DNA from: Prochlorococcus marinus str. MIT 1214
Lineage (GTDB): Bacteria > Cyanobacteriota > Cyanobacteriia > PCC-6307 > Cyanobiaceae
Direction of reading: 5' to 3'
NCBI RefSeq assembly: GCF_027359355.1
Contig: NZ_CP114777.1
Coordinates: 1,674,001 to 1,738,000 of the forward strand
DNA: 64,000 nt
Shown here: positions 56,481-64,000 of the stretch, one piece after another
How positions within the stretch are numbered: the first letter of the stretch is position 1
How the letters are laid out: each line of letters starts with the position of its first letter
Notes under the pieces: generated by a model
Told to the model about the DNA's origin: nothing
The model's database searches: none
What the model saw: the letters and a program-made list of their open reading frames with translations, nothing else
Position numbers and translations under genes: made by a program

Positions 56481-56639
56481 ATGGAAACCACTAGTTTTGG
56501 CTTTGCCGCAAGTCTTTTATTTGTTGGAGTACCAACGATCTTTCTGATTGGTTTATTTGTTTCTACCAGTGAGGGTGAGAAATCAAGCTTTTATTCAGAT
56601 TCCAGCAAGGGTAGATTGAGTCCTGAGCCTAAAAAGTAA
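56481..56639 (+). CDS. psbM: PsbM, photosystem II reaction centre protein M
   Basis: A 52-residue single-helix PSII subunit at the dimer interface. METTSFGFAASLLFVGVPTI is the conserved start with the membrane helix, continuing FLIGLFVSTS. The C-terminal part (EGEKSSFYSDSSKGRLSPEP) is longer than the classical 33-38 residues, a form seen in marine picocyanobacteria. It is divergent from psbB and followed by a 10-bp inverted repeat at 56661-56685. Confidence 0.95.
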   Translation: METTSFGFAASLLFVGVPTIFLIGLFVSTSEGEKSSFYSDSSKGRLSPEPKK

Positions 56640-56660
56640 TTTAGGACTTTTTCTAATCAA

Positions 56661-56685
56661 AGATCTCAAGAAATACTTGAGATCT
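56661..56685 (+). terminator. Hairpin downstream of psbM, possible terminator
   Basis: AGATCTCAAG (56661-56670), loop AAATA, CTTGAGATCT (56676-56685): perfect 10 bp. The following AAATT is not a clear T-tract, so it may only partly terminate or stabilise the psbM transcript. Confidence 0.55.
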
Positions 56686-56775
56686 AAATTACTAATGAGG
56701 TTTTATCTTAGAAAGGTATTACTTCAAAACTTTTTTATTCAATTAAAGAATTAAGATATTTGGTCATTATTTCTG

Positions 56776-57216
56776 ATGAGCTCAATAAATAATCATTGGA
56801 AATTAATAAAAACGGTTCTTCCACAGCACACTGATCATGCTGGTGTTATGTGGCATGGTTCTTATTTGAGCTTTTTAGAAGAGGGTAGAATTGATGCCTT
56901 GGATAAAGTTGGACTTTCATATTCAAAATTATCAAAAAATGGTTTTGAAATACCAGTGATTTCAGTCCAACTTAAATATAAAAAATCTTTTATTCATGGA
57001 GAAAAAGTTTTTTTAATGAGTCAATTTAAGCTTGAAAATAAAATACGAATTATATGTAAAACTTTATTTTTAAAATCAAATGGTGATGTTGGCGCAGAAG
57101 CACAAATTGAACTTGTTGTTGTAAAAAAAATAAATGACTCAATAAAGTTAGTAAGAGAATTACCAGTACAAATTGAAAATATATTATTAATGCTAGAAGA
57201 AGGCCCAAAGATTTAA
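56776..57216 (+). CDS. Hotdog-fold acyl-CoA thioesterase
   Basis: A 146-residue 4-hydroxybenzoyl-CoA thioesterase-like hotdog protein. The active-site region is TDHAGVMWHGSYLSFLEEGR, with the Asp and conserved His of the family; later QLKYKKSFIHGEKV is typical. A role in hydrolysing 1,4-dihydroxy-2-naphthoyl-CoA for phylloquinone is a family-based possibility but not proven. It lies 15 bp upstream of prmC on the same strand. Confidence 0.82.
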   Translation: MSSINNHWKLIKTVLPQHTDHAGVMWHGSYLSFLEEGRIDALDKVGLSYSKLSKNGFEIPVISVQLKYKKSFIHGEKVFLMSQFKLENKIRIICKTLFLKSNGDVGAEAQIELVVVKKINDSIKLVRELPVQIENILLMLEEGPKI

Positions 57217-57231
57217 GAAATTGAATAATTT

Positions 57232-58104
57232 ATGATTTTTAAATCCATTACTGGTGAGGCTTTTCTTCAATGGAGAAAAAAAATGATATTAAAAGGCGGA
57301 AGGAAAGTTGATTTTGATTGGCTTTTAGATATGGCGGCTGGAGTTTCTTGGGCTGAATTGCAAAGCATTATTTTGAACCCTAAGAATTTTATCTCCTTAG
57401 CAATCTCAACTGAAGAATTAGAAGTTATTTGGGAATCTCATTTAAAAGATCAAACCCCACTTCAATATTTGATTTCTAAGTGCCCCTGGAGAGATATTGA
57501 GTTAGAGGTTTCAGCAGATGCTCTGATTCCTAGACAAGAAACAGAATTTTTGATTGATTTTGCTTTGAAAAAAGTGACTAATATTGATTTTGGAAGATGG
57601 GCTGATCTAGGTACAGGCTCTGGACCTATTGCAATATCTTTGGCTAAATCTCTTCCTGATTGGAACGGACATGCATCTGATATTAGTAAGGAAGCATTAG
57701 AAATAGCAAAAAGAAATTTAAAATCTATTGTGCCAAATGCGAATGTGATATTTTCTTTGGGTGATTGGTGGGGACCTTTGAAAAGATGGAGGGGAAGCTT
57801 TGATTTGGTTTTAAGTAATCCTCCTTATATACCCTCCAATTTAATTGAAGAGCTAGACCCAGTTGTTAAAAATCATGAGCCACTTATTGCTTTGGATGGC
57901 GGAGCGGATGGAATGAATGCTTCTAGGAAAATCATCCTTGGGGCATTAGATGGACTTGCCAAAGGAGGTTGGTTAATTCTTGAACATCATTATGATCAAA
58001 GTGAAAGGATAATTAGTTTTATGAAGAATATTGGAATGAAAGACGTTTCTTTTGAAAAAGATTTAAGTGGAATCAAGCGCTATGCAATTTGTCGAAGAAA
58101 TTGA
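57232..58104 (+). CDS. prmC: PrmC/HemK, peptide chain release factor N5-glutamine methyltransferase
   Basis: Methylates the GGQ glutamine of release factors. The 290-residue protein has an N-terminal helical domain and a SAM-dependent methyltransferase domain: LIPRQETEFLIDFAL, ADLGTGSGPIAISLA and the catalytic NPPY motif (LVLSNPPYIPS). Complete. The tsaC gene starts one base after its stop, so the two translation-quality genes are coupled. Confidence 0.94.
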   Translation: MIFKSITGEAFLQWRKKMILKGGRKVDFDWLLDMAAGVSWAELQSIILNPKNFISLAISTEELEVIWESHLKDQTPLQYLISKCPWRDIELEVSADALIPRQETEFLIDFALKKVTNIDFGRWADLGTGSGPIAISLAKSLPDWNGHASDISKEALEIAKRNLKSIVPNANVIFSLGDWWGPLKRWRGSFDLVLSNPPYIPSNLIEELDPVVKNHEPLIALDGGADGMNASRKIILGALDGLAKGGWLILEHHYDQSERIISFMKNIGMKDVSFEKDLSGIKRYAICRRN

Positions 58105-58105
58105 A

Positions 58106-58681
58106 ATGATCTCCAATCAATTTGGAATTTCTGACTTGGCTTTAAAGTTGAAAAAGGGATCTTTAGCTTTGTTCCCTACTGATACTTTGCCAGCACTTTG
58201 TTCATACCAAAAATACTCAAAAAAAATATGGACTATTAAGAAAAGGCCTTTAAGTAAGCCACTTATATTAATGGGAGGTTGCTTGGATGATTTGTTTGAA
58301 TTTGTTCATCCTTGTGCTGTGGAAGAAGGCTTGAAATTGGCAAAAATCTATTGGCCTGGAGCTTTAACAATGGTTTTGCCAACAATAGGAAATTTTTCTG
58401 AGCATTTGAATTGTAATTCTAATTCTGTGGGTTTTAGAGTCCCCGCGCTAAGACTTGCAAGAGATTTGCTTATTAAAACTGGTCCTCTTGCAACTACAAG
58501 TGCAAACATTTCTGGAGAAGAACCTGTTAAAGATGCGATAGAAGCTTCGATGAAATTCCCTGGGATTCCAATACTTTCTCCTGTCCCTTGGCCAAAGGCC
58601 TCTGGTCTCGCAAGCACAGTTGTTGAATGGAAGGACGGGGAATGGAATTTGTTAAGAGCAGGTTCAGTTGTGGTGAATTAA
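58106..58681 (+). CDS. tsaC: Sua5/YciO/YrdC family, L-threonylcarbamoyladenylate synthase
   Basis: Makes threonylcarbamoyl-AMP for t6A-37 of ANN-decoding tRNAs. The 191-residue enzyme has LALFPTDTLPALCSYQKY, the KKRPLSKPLILM signature and LATTSANISGEEP. The frame is open from 58067, within prmC, but ATG 58106 comes directly after the prmC TGA and before homology, so it is preferred. It follows prmC, a common pairing. Exact family (TsaC or YciO) is by pattern. Confidence 0.88.
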   Translation: MISNQFGISDLALKLKKGSLALFPTDTLPALCSYQKYSKKIWTIKKRPLSKPLILMGGCLDDLFEFVHPCAVEEGLKLAKIYWPGALTMVLPTIGNFSEHLNCNSNSVGFRVPALRLARDLLIKTGPLATTSANISGEEPVKDAIEASMKFPGIPILSPVPWPKASGLASTVVEWKDGEWNLLRAGSVVVN

Positions 58682-58690
58682 AAGCAACGA

Positions 58691-58849
58691 ATGATTTATC
58701 TTTTTGTAATCGTTTTATTAGTGCAGTCTATTTTTTGGTGGATTTTTCGATTTCCCATAATTGGTTTTGATTGGATGTATCAATTAAAATTTTTCAACCT
58801 CTTAGTTATTGCGTTTTTAATTTGGGTTATCTCTGGTGAATCTAGATAG
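58691..58849 (+). CDS. Small predicted membrane protein
   Basis: A 52-residue protein: two hydrophobic segments (MIYLFVIVLLVQSIFWWIF; FFNLLVIAFLIWVIS) joined by FPIIGFDWMYQ. It starts 10 bp after tsaC and stops 25 bp before the convergent tRNA-Thr. The close spacing to tsaC, ATG start and Trp-rich membrane pattern support a real gene. No family is recognised and no function can be given. Confidence 0.6.
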   Translation: MIYLFVIVLLVQSIFWWIFRFPIIGFDWMYQLKFFNLLVIAFLIWVISGESR

Positions 58850-58874
58850 ATTTGTCTGATTAGGATTTTTAAAA

Positions 58875-58946
58875 TGCCGGCTAACAGATTTGAACTGATG
58901 ACCTTCGCTTTACAAAAGCGCTGCTCTACCGCTGAGCTAAGCCGGC
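58875..58946 (-). tRNA. trnT: tRNA-Thr (anticodon TGT)
   Basis: A 72-nt cloverleaf: acceptor GCCGGCT/AGCCGGC, D-arm GCTC..GAGC, anticodon loop TTTGTAA with TGT, T-arm loop TTCAAAT and discriminator A. CCA is not encoded. One G-A mismatch at the base of the anticodon stem. Confidence 0.94.
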
Positions 58947-59054
58947 AATTTTTCTATATTACCTAAGAAAGTAAACTAAAAGTTAATCCATATTAAAAAT
59001 TTGTTGAAAATACTTTTAATCTCATAAAACAAATTAATTCCATCTTTCGATTGA

Positions 59055-59402
59055 TTAAGAATTTTGATCTGTGCCTTCAGTTTCTTGAGAATTTTCTTCT
59101 GACTGATTCTTAGGCTCTTTCAGTTTAATTTGACCAGTCATAGTTCTTTTTATTGGGAGGTTTGCCACTAATGCAGTCATGCGATCTTCTGTCTCAAGAC
59201 TTACTGCACCTTCATCGACATCTATCTCTACATACTTTGCTACTACCTCAAGTATTTCTTTTCTCATTTGATCTAAAAGTTCTGTACTGAGATCTGATCG
59301 GTCATGAGCCAAAACAAGTTGCAATCTCTCTCTCGCAGTGCTAGCACTAGCCCTCTGTCTACGAAGTAACTTGTTGATAATGTCCCTAAGTGTCATTGCC
59401 AT
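59055..59402 (-). CDS. minE: MinE, cell division topological specificity factor
   Basis: Stimulates MinD ATPase and restricts division inhibition to cell poles. The 115-residue protein shows the typical MinE pattern: [39 protein letters not shown] and [19 protein letters not shown]. The C-terminus is an extra acidic tail rich in Glu and Gln. It is last in the minC-minD-minE operon, 4 bp after minD. Confidence 0.95.
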   Translation of the reverse strand: MAMTLRDIINKLLRRQRASASTARERLQLVLAHDRSDLSTELLDQMRKEILEVVAKYVEIDVDEGAVSLETEDRMTALVANLPIKRTMTGQIKLKEPKNQSEENSQETEGTDQNS

Positions 59403-59406
59403 TGGT

Positions 59407-60222
59407 TTAGAAAATTTTTGTTTGCATTAGTCTTCTAAATTTTGCACCAAATCCCGAACTCTCCTCTGCGGGATCAATAAGCGGAATATCTTCTCCTTGT
59501 AATCTCTTGGCAATATTTAGATAACATTTAGCTGCTGGGGAATTAAGGCTATTTAAAGTTAGAGGTTCACCTCGGTTTGTACTGACAATTACCTGCTCAT
59601 CCTCTAGCACAAGACCAAGTAAAGGTAAGGCTAAAATATCAGTAACATCATCGATAGACAACATTTCTTGGTTGGCCATCATCTTTGGCCTAACTCTATT
59701 AAGAACTAACTGGACTGGTTTGATAGCATTTGTATTAAGCAAACCAATAACTCTGTCTGCATCTCTTACTGCCGATACCTCAGGATTGGTAACTACTATC
59801 GCTTCTTGAGAGGCTGCCATAGCATTCTTAAATCCATCTTCAACACCTGCAGGACAATCAATTAAAACGTAATTGAACTGTTCTTTTAACATCTCAACTA
59901 TGCGCTTCATATCATCCGGTTTTAACCAATCAAGCATTCTTGGATTCCCCGCAGGCAGTAAAGATAGATTCGATTCTTGCTTGTGCTTCACTAAGGCCTG
60001 ATCAAGTCTGCATTCCTCCTCAAGAACTTCTTGTGCCGTATAAACAATTCGATTTTCAAGACCTAATAGTAAATCCAAATTTCTCAGACCAAAGTCTGCG
60101 TCTAAAACAGCAGTGTTTAAACCCTGTCTTGCCAGTGAAATGCCAAGATTTGCTGTAAGGGTTGTCTTGCCGACACCGCCCTTCCCTGAGCAAATAAGAA
60201 TGACACGGGTATCTGTCGCCAC
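59407..60222 (-). CDS. minD: MinD, septum site-determining ATPase
   Basis: Membrane-associated ATPase that recruits MinC. The deviant Walker A is [11 protein letters not shown] (Lys near residue 19), switch and Walker-B regions are [15 protein letters not shown] and [10 protein letters not shown], and the C-terminal membrane-targeting helix is [12 protein letters not shown]. The frame is open to a TTG at 60243, but the GTG at 60222 is preceded by a perfect AAGGAGG with 5-nt spacing, which fixes the start (271 residues). Middle gene of minC-minD-minE. Confidence 0.96.
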   Translation of the reverse strand: MATDTRVILICSGKGGVGKTTLTANLGISLARQGLNTAVLDADFGLRNLDLLLGLENRIVYTAQEVLEEECRLDQALVKHKQESNLSLLPAGNPRMLDWLKPDDMKRIVEMLKEQFNYVLIDCPAGVEDGFKNAMAASQEAIVVTNPEVSAVRDADRVIGLLNTNAIKPVQLVLNRVRPKMMANQEMLSIDDVTDILALPLLGLVLEDEQVIVSTNRGEPLTLNSLNSPAAKCYLNIAKRLQGEDIPLIDPAEESSGFGAKFRRLMQTKIF

Positions 60223-60394
60223 GGACCTCCTTGGATTCGACAAACTTTAGTTCGATTTTGATGAAGAAAAAAGCTTTATTGCTAGATCGGTTGAATTGGG
60301 TTTGCTTTTGAAGACATCTCTTAAGTTTTAAATAGTAATTTCTTCTTGCTTTTCATTTGAAAACCCTATTTAGTTTGACTTCTCGAACTATGTT

Positions 60395-61042
60395 CTATGT
60401 TGTCTCCAGTGGGGAAATTATAATTTCTTCAGAATCTATTCTTGCTTGTTCTGCAATACAAAGTTGAGGTTTCTCCTTAGGCCCTCTAGCAACTTTTTTA
60501 GCGATTCTTAGTTGAACAGGTCTAAGTTGAAGTGCGGATATAGTTGCTTTAGAATTGCCTTCACTTCCTGCATGAGCAATTCCAAGAAGTCTACCCCAGA
60601 TAATTATATTTCCCGCTGCACTAACTTTTGCACCTGGATTAACATCTCCAAGGATTAGTAAATCCCCAGAGCTCTCAAGATACTCTCCTGACCGGACAGT
60701 TCCTTGATGAAAGTGAGTTTTTGAAAAAGGTGAATTTTTATCATTAACCTTGAAGGTATTTTTTGAAGAATTTTCAATAGTAAATTGAGATTTAATTCCT
60801 AGTGATTGAGAACTTACTATCGTCTTTAAAGATGTTGAGCAAAAACTGATTATTTTACAATTATATTGATCTGCAATTGTTATTATTTCTGATATTTCTG
60901 TACATGAAAGGCCGATGTTATTAGCATTGATTTCTATATTGCTTGACTCCAGAATTTTTAATTTGTTTTTTAAACACAATTTCCAATTTAGATATTCACT
61001 ATCCTCGAGATCGATTATTGTTTTTTGATTATTAAAATACAT
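60395..61042 (-). CDS. minC: MinC, septum site-determining inhibitor
   Basis: Inhibitor of FtsZ polymerisation, positioned by MinD. In this 215-residue protein the N-terminal half is divergent, but the C-terminal beta-helical domain is clear: THFHQGTVRSGEYLESSGDLLILGDVNPGAKVSAAGNIIIWGRL (in parts) with the regular R-S-G...G-D..G-D...GA spacing. It is shorter than the E. coli protein. It is separated from minD by 172 bp, and 2 bp from the HD-hydrolase gene. Confidence 0.92.
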   Translation of the reverse strand: MYFNNQKTIIDLEDSEYLNWKLCLKNKLKILESSNIEINANNIGLSCTEISEIITIADQYNCKIISFCSTSLKTIVSSQSLGIKSQFTIENSSKNTFKVNDKNSPFSKTHFHQGTVRSGEYLESSGDLLILGDVNPGAKVSAAGNIIIWGRLLGIAHAGSEGNSKATISALQLRPVQLRIAKKVARGPKEKPQLCIAEQARIDSEEIIISPLETT

Positions 61043-61044
61043 TT

Positions 61045-62304
61045 TTAGTTATCTTTAATTTTTAGTTTTTCAATCTCTATTTTTAATTCAATCTCTATTT
61101 CTTTTGGATAAATTAACCATGAAGATTGATTAGGCTCTGTTAATCTCTCTACTAATGGTGAAACTTTCTCTAGAGCTTGTAATCTTTCCCCATCCCATAA
61201 ACGAAGACCATATTTGTAAGGATGATAACTTTTAACTATTTGTTCTCTTAAGCCGCAGGAGATATCTGGCTCAATGCAATATTTTTCTGATAATATTCTG
61301 GCTTTTGCTAGGGCTTCTAGTCTTATCTCTAATGACAATGAGGATATGTTTAATGCTTTTAATAAATTTCTATGGATAAAACGTCTGCATAGATTAGATA
61401 ACTCTTGAGAATTAGAGTCTTGCCATTGATGAATATGGTATCCAGTTACTATGTCATCATTGGATAGAAAACTTTCAAGACTCATTTCTTTGTGATTCCA
61501 TAGCCATTCAGACATGTTTTTATCTGCCCATATTTTTTTGGGACCAATCTTTCTTGCTGTGCTTATAATTTGCTCTAACAACCAATTGCAAACTTCATTT
61601 AATCGATGGTTATATACGCTTCTATACATTAGATTTCTTATTACTAAATAATGCTCGACTGCCGTTAATCCCTTAGGGTGTATTGCTAAATCTCCATCTG
61701 GCGCAATTGTCATTGCCGATATTATTCTATCAATATCTAACTGCCCATATCTAGCCCCTGTTGTATAACTATCTCTCATTAGGTAATCAAGTCGATCGCA
61801 ATCAAGCTGACTACTAATTAAAGAAATTATAAATTTTTCGGGAGCTTTCCTTGAATGAATTAAATCTGAAATAGATTTTGAATTTCCTTTGCCATATTTA
61901 TTAAGGATCTTAGTGATTTCTTTATTTGAATTTATTAATTTTCCTGTCCATATTTCATGATTTATTTTGAAAATTTCTTCACTTGTATGACTTAATGGAC
62001 CATGACCCAAATCATGTAAAAGAGCAGCTCCATAGAGAATGAATTTGTACTTTTTTAATCTAGAATCGAACTCAGATAAATGATTTATCGCTCTTCTTGT
62101 TATGTGAAATACACCAATAGAATGAGTGAATCTGCTTGATTCAGCACCATGAAAAGTTAAATATGCAGGACCTAATTGTTTGATTCTTCTTAATCTTTGA
62201 AATGGGGATGAATCTATTAATTCCATCACCATTTTTTCCTCGGGCTTTGAGCTGTTTAGTGTGATTGATTTATGCAGAGGGTCATAATAAGTTCTTGTTG
62301 ACAT
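61045..62304 (-). CDS. HD-domain phosphohydrolase (dNTPase-like)
   Basis: A 419-residue HD-superfamily protein. The metal site shows HSIGVFHITRRAINH (first His), LLHDLGHGPLSHTSEEIF (HD motif) and LDCDRLDYLMRDSYTTG with the final Asp, the pattern of dNTP triphosphohydrolase/SAMHD1-like proteins (YdhJ type). Substrate is unknown; (deoxy)nucleotide metabolism is inferred. It is 2 bp upstream of minC on the same strand, and 12 bp after ctpA, suggesting a ctpA-HD-minC transcript. Confidence 0.85.
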   Translation of the reverse strand: MSTRTYYDPLHKSITLNSSKPEEKMVMELIDSSPFQRLRRIKQLGPAYLTFHGAESSRFTHSIGVFHITRRAINHLSEFDSRLKKYKFILYGAALLHDLGHGPLSHTSEEIFKINHEIWTGKLINSNKEITKILNKYGKGNSKSISDLIHSRKAPEKFIISLISSQLDCDRLDYLMRDSYTTGARYGQLDIDRIISAMTIAPDGDLAIHPKGLTAVEHYLVIRNLMYRSVYNHRLNEVCNWLLEQIISTARKIGPKKIWADKNMSEWLWNHKEMSLESFLSNDDIVTGYHIHQWQDSNSQELSNLCRRFIHRNLLKALNISSLSLEIRLEALAKARILSEKYCIEPDISCGLREQIVKSYHPYKYGLRLWDGERLQALEKVSPLVERLTEPNQSSWLIYPKEIEIELKIEIEKLKIKDN

Positions 62305-62316
62305 GACTTACTAAAT

Positions 62317-63618
62317 TTAATTGCTAATAGATTGTTCTTCTTTTTCTTGAACTTCTTTTGATGATTTCTCTGAAACTTCTTCTTTATCCAAAGTGGCTTG
62401 CATGATCAGCTCTGCATCTAAAAGCCATCTGTCTTCATCGGAACCTGGATTGAGTGGCTCTGGCATTTCTAAGAGGCGATCAGGAACTATTCCAAGATTC
62501 TGTATGTCTCTTCCATTTGGAGTTAAATAGCTAGCAACAGTGACTGCTAAACCACTGCCATCACTTAAATTCGTCAAGGATTGAATTAGACCTTTCCCAA
62601 ATGTGTTATTACCTATAAGCTCAGATCTCTGATTGTCCTGTAAAGCTCCGGCAAGAATTTCACTAGCGCTTGCTGTTCCAGCATTTACAAGCGTAACCAT
62701 GGGTCCATCATAAAGAGTTTCTATACCAGAGCTGATCGGATCATTTATAGAATCTCTTTTTTTTGTTTCTACAATGGGCATATTGCTGAGGAAGTCATCG
62801 GCAACTGCAAGTCCGGAACTTACTAGACCTCCAGAGTTATTTCTTAGGTCCAAAATCAGTCCATCAATATCTTTCCCCGATAATTCTTGCAATGCTTCCT
62901 TGACTTGATCAGGAACTCCCTCGCTAAATTGTGTGATTCTCAAGTAACCAAATGTATGAGATTCATTTCTTATTCTCTTTGTCCTAACTGGTCTTAAATC
63001 AACACTTCTTCTTTCTAGAGAAATTTCTTTAATTTCATTGTCAGGTTGTTCTATCTCAACAATTACTTGAGTTCCGGTTTGTCCTCTCAATTTAGCTGCT
63101 GTTGCTTCAAGTCCCAATTGTTTTGGAGATTGCCCATTGACTTTTTTTAAAATTGTTCCACTTGTGATACCAGCATCCGAGGAAGGGGATCCTTCAAGAG
63201 GAGATATGACAACTATTTCTCCATCTTCTTTTCTTGCTCCCAACTGAAGGCCAACACCGTTGATTTCACTTCCTATGTTGCTTTTTTTCATCGCTTCGTA
63301 ATCGTCTGGCCTCAATAAGCGCGTATAAGGATCTCCAAGAGGAAGAAGCATTGCTTCTATAGCTGAGTAGGCTTGCTGTGAATTATTAATTGGTTTTTCT
63401 AGGGCTTTTTGGCGAAGTTTTTTCCATTGAATTTCATCAAATTTCTTTGGATCTAGGTAACCTGCATTAACTAGATTCCAGGCCTCAATAACCAGTAATT
63501 GTCCATCATTGAGGGCAAAAGTGGGCTGAGTAAAGACTTGAAATAAAATTCCAAAGCATATTAATACTGCAAAAAATCTTTGCAGTAGCTTAGTTAAAGA
63601 TTTAACAGATGAAAGCAT
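62317..63618 (-). CDS. ctpA: CtpA-family carboxyl-terminal processing protease
   Basis: Serine protease with PDZ domain; in cyanobacteria CtpA matures the C-terminus of D1 in PSII. Precursor starts, from ATG 63618, with a signal peptide ([20 protein letters not shown], then TFA). PDZ domain includes GVGLQLG and [20 protein letters not shown]; catalytic motifs are [16 protein letters not shown] (Ser) and FGKGLIQS (Lys). ATG at 63681 is in frame, but the signal peptide argues for 63618. Length (433) fits the family. It is divergent from petB. Confidence 0.9.
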   Translation of the reverse strand: MLSSVKSLTKLLQRFFAVLICFGILFQVFTQPTFALNDGQLLVIEAWNLVNAGYLDPKKFDEIQWKKLRQKALEKPINNSQQAYSAIEAMLLPLGDPYTRLLRPDDYEAMKKSNIGSEINGVGLQLGARKEDGEIVVISPLEGSPSSDAGITSGTILKKVNGQSPKQLGLEATAAKLRGQTGTQVIVEIEQPDNEIKEISLERRSVDLRPVRTKRIRNESHTFGYLRITQFSEGVPDQVKEALQELSGKDIDGLILDLRNNSGGLVSSGLAVADDFLSNMPIVETKKRDSINDPISSGIETLYDGPMVTLVNAGTASASEILAGALQDNQRSELIGNNTFGKGLIQSLTNLSDGSGLAVTVASYLTPNGRDIQNLGIVPDRLLEMPEPLNPGSDEDRWLLDAELIMQATLDKEEVSEKSSKEVQEKEEQSISN

Positions 63619-63687
63619 TGGATTGATCTTTTGCGGCGACCAAGGGGCACATCGAGTAAGATATTTGAAAGTACAGTGCATAAGTGG

Positions 63688-64000
63688 ATGGCGAACTCTT
63701 CACCGGTTTATGACTGGTTCCAGGAACGTCTTGAGATACAGGACATAGCTGATGATGTCACTTCAAAATACGTTCCCCCACATGTCAACATTTTTTATTG
63801 TCTGGGTGGGATAACACTGGTTTGTTTTTTGATTCAATTTGCGACTGGATTCGCGATGACCTTTTATTACAAACCTACAGTAACTGAAGCTTATAGCTCC
63901 GTTAGTTATTTGATGACAGATGTGAGTTTTGGTTGGTTGATTAGATCAGTTCATAGATGGAGTGCCTCAATGATGGTACTCATGCTTATTTTGCATGTTT
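63688..64000 (+). CDS. petB: PetB, cytochrome b6 (5' part, partial)
   Basis: Haem-carrying core of the cytochrome b6f complex. The first 104 codons are in the window and remain open to the right edge. Translation begins [19 protein letters not shown] and continues with the conserved [28 protein letters not shown]-like helix A ([18 protein letters not shown]) and [20 protein letters not shown] with haem-ligand His residues. It is divergent from ctpA by 69 bp (6 bp from the extended ATG frame). Partial only because of the window. Confidence 0.96.
   Translation, partial: MANSSPVYDWFQERLEIQDIADDVTSKYVPPHVNIFYCLGGITLVCFLIQFATGFAMTFYYKPTVTEAYSSVSYLMTDVSFGWLIRSVHRWSASMMVLMLILHV

Overview
The window is a compact, AT-rich, densely packed marine picocyanobacterial chromosome segment, and it points to a low-light Prochlorococcus of the NATL/SS120/MIT9313 kind. 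Evidence read directly: photosynthesis genes psbK, psbE-psbL-psbJ, psbB-psbT, psbM, petB, chlD, ndhC-K-J and a psaM candidate, together with a small degenerate phycoerythrin cluster (cpeB-cpeA plus bilin-lyase/chaperone genes and one linker) and no other phycobiliprotein genes. That combination is characteristic of low-light Prochlorococcus; the strain-level placement is inference.

Layout. 1-5 kb: purH (cut by the left edge), an esterase, a DUF3155 gene, a Hik2/CSK-like sensor kinase, cobS, tgt, psbK. 5-20 kb: an oxidoreductase, a CorC-type membrane protein, tRNA-Met, pyrE, ygfZ, a RecB-like nuclease, a phosphohexomutase, rdgB, a carotenoid oxygenase, hisB, fabI, a thioredoxin-fold protein, a DegT-family aminotransferase, photolyase and a NUDIX hydrolase. 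20-30 kb: folK, chlD, an MCE/ABC lipid-transport pair, a YvcK-like gene, ndhC-K-J, then the PSII assembly cluster rubA-ycf48-psbE-psbL-psbJ, in which psbF is not present. 30-37 kb: mtnP, a selD fusion, cca, uvrD/pcrA. 37-43.3 kb: the phycoerythrin cluster. 43.4-48.6 kb: an accessory stretch with a TVP38 protein, a UDP-sugar epimerase, small orphan genes, the psaM candidate, a TPR gene built from near-identical 102-bp repeats, a truncated serine recombinase and tRNA-Phe. 48.8-64 kb: conserved core again: a FGGY kinase, metK, rpsA, nrdR, psbT, psbB, psbM, a thioesterase, prmC, tsaC, tRNA-Thr, minC-D-E, an HD hydrolase, ctpA and the 5' part of petB.

How the genes work together. rubA and ycf48 act in photosystem assembly and sit directly upstream of the cytochrome b559 genes; ctpA, which in cyanobacteria typically matures D1, sits next to petB. 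In the phycoerythrin cluster the alpha and beta subunits keep most bilin-binding cysteines (beta Cys50, 61, 82, 163; alpha Cys73), served by CpeY/CpeZ (alpha-Cys82-type site), CpeT (beta-Cys165-type site) and CpeS. A strong terminator-like hairpin lies in the cpeB leader, and a perfect dyad lies between two divergent HEAT-repeat genes, so this cluster carries regulatory structure not explained by its coding genes.

No CRISPR array, complete insertion sequence, rRNA operon or obvious prophage was seen. The most unusual observations are the missing psbF, the hairpin in the cpeB leader, the 13-bp dyad upstream of cpeY, the N-terminally extended psaM candidate, and the TPR-repeat/recombinase-remnant junction near tRNA-Phe.
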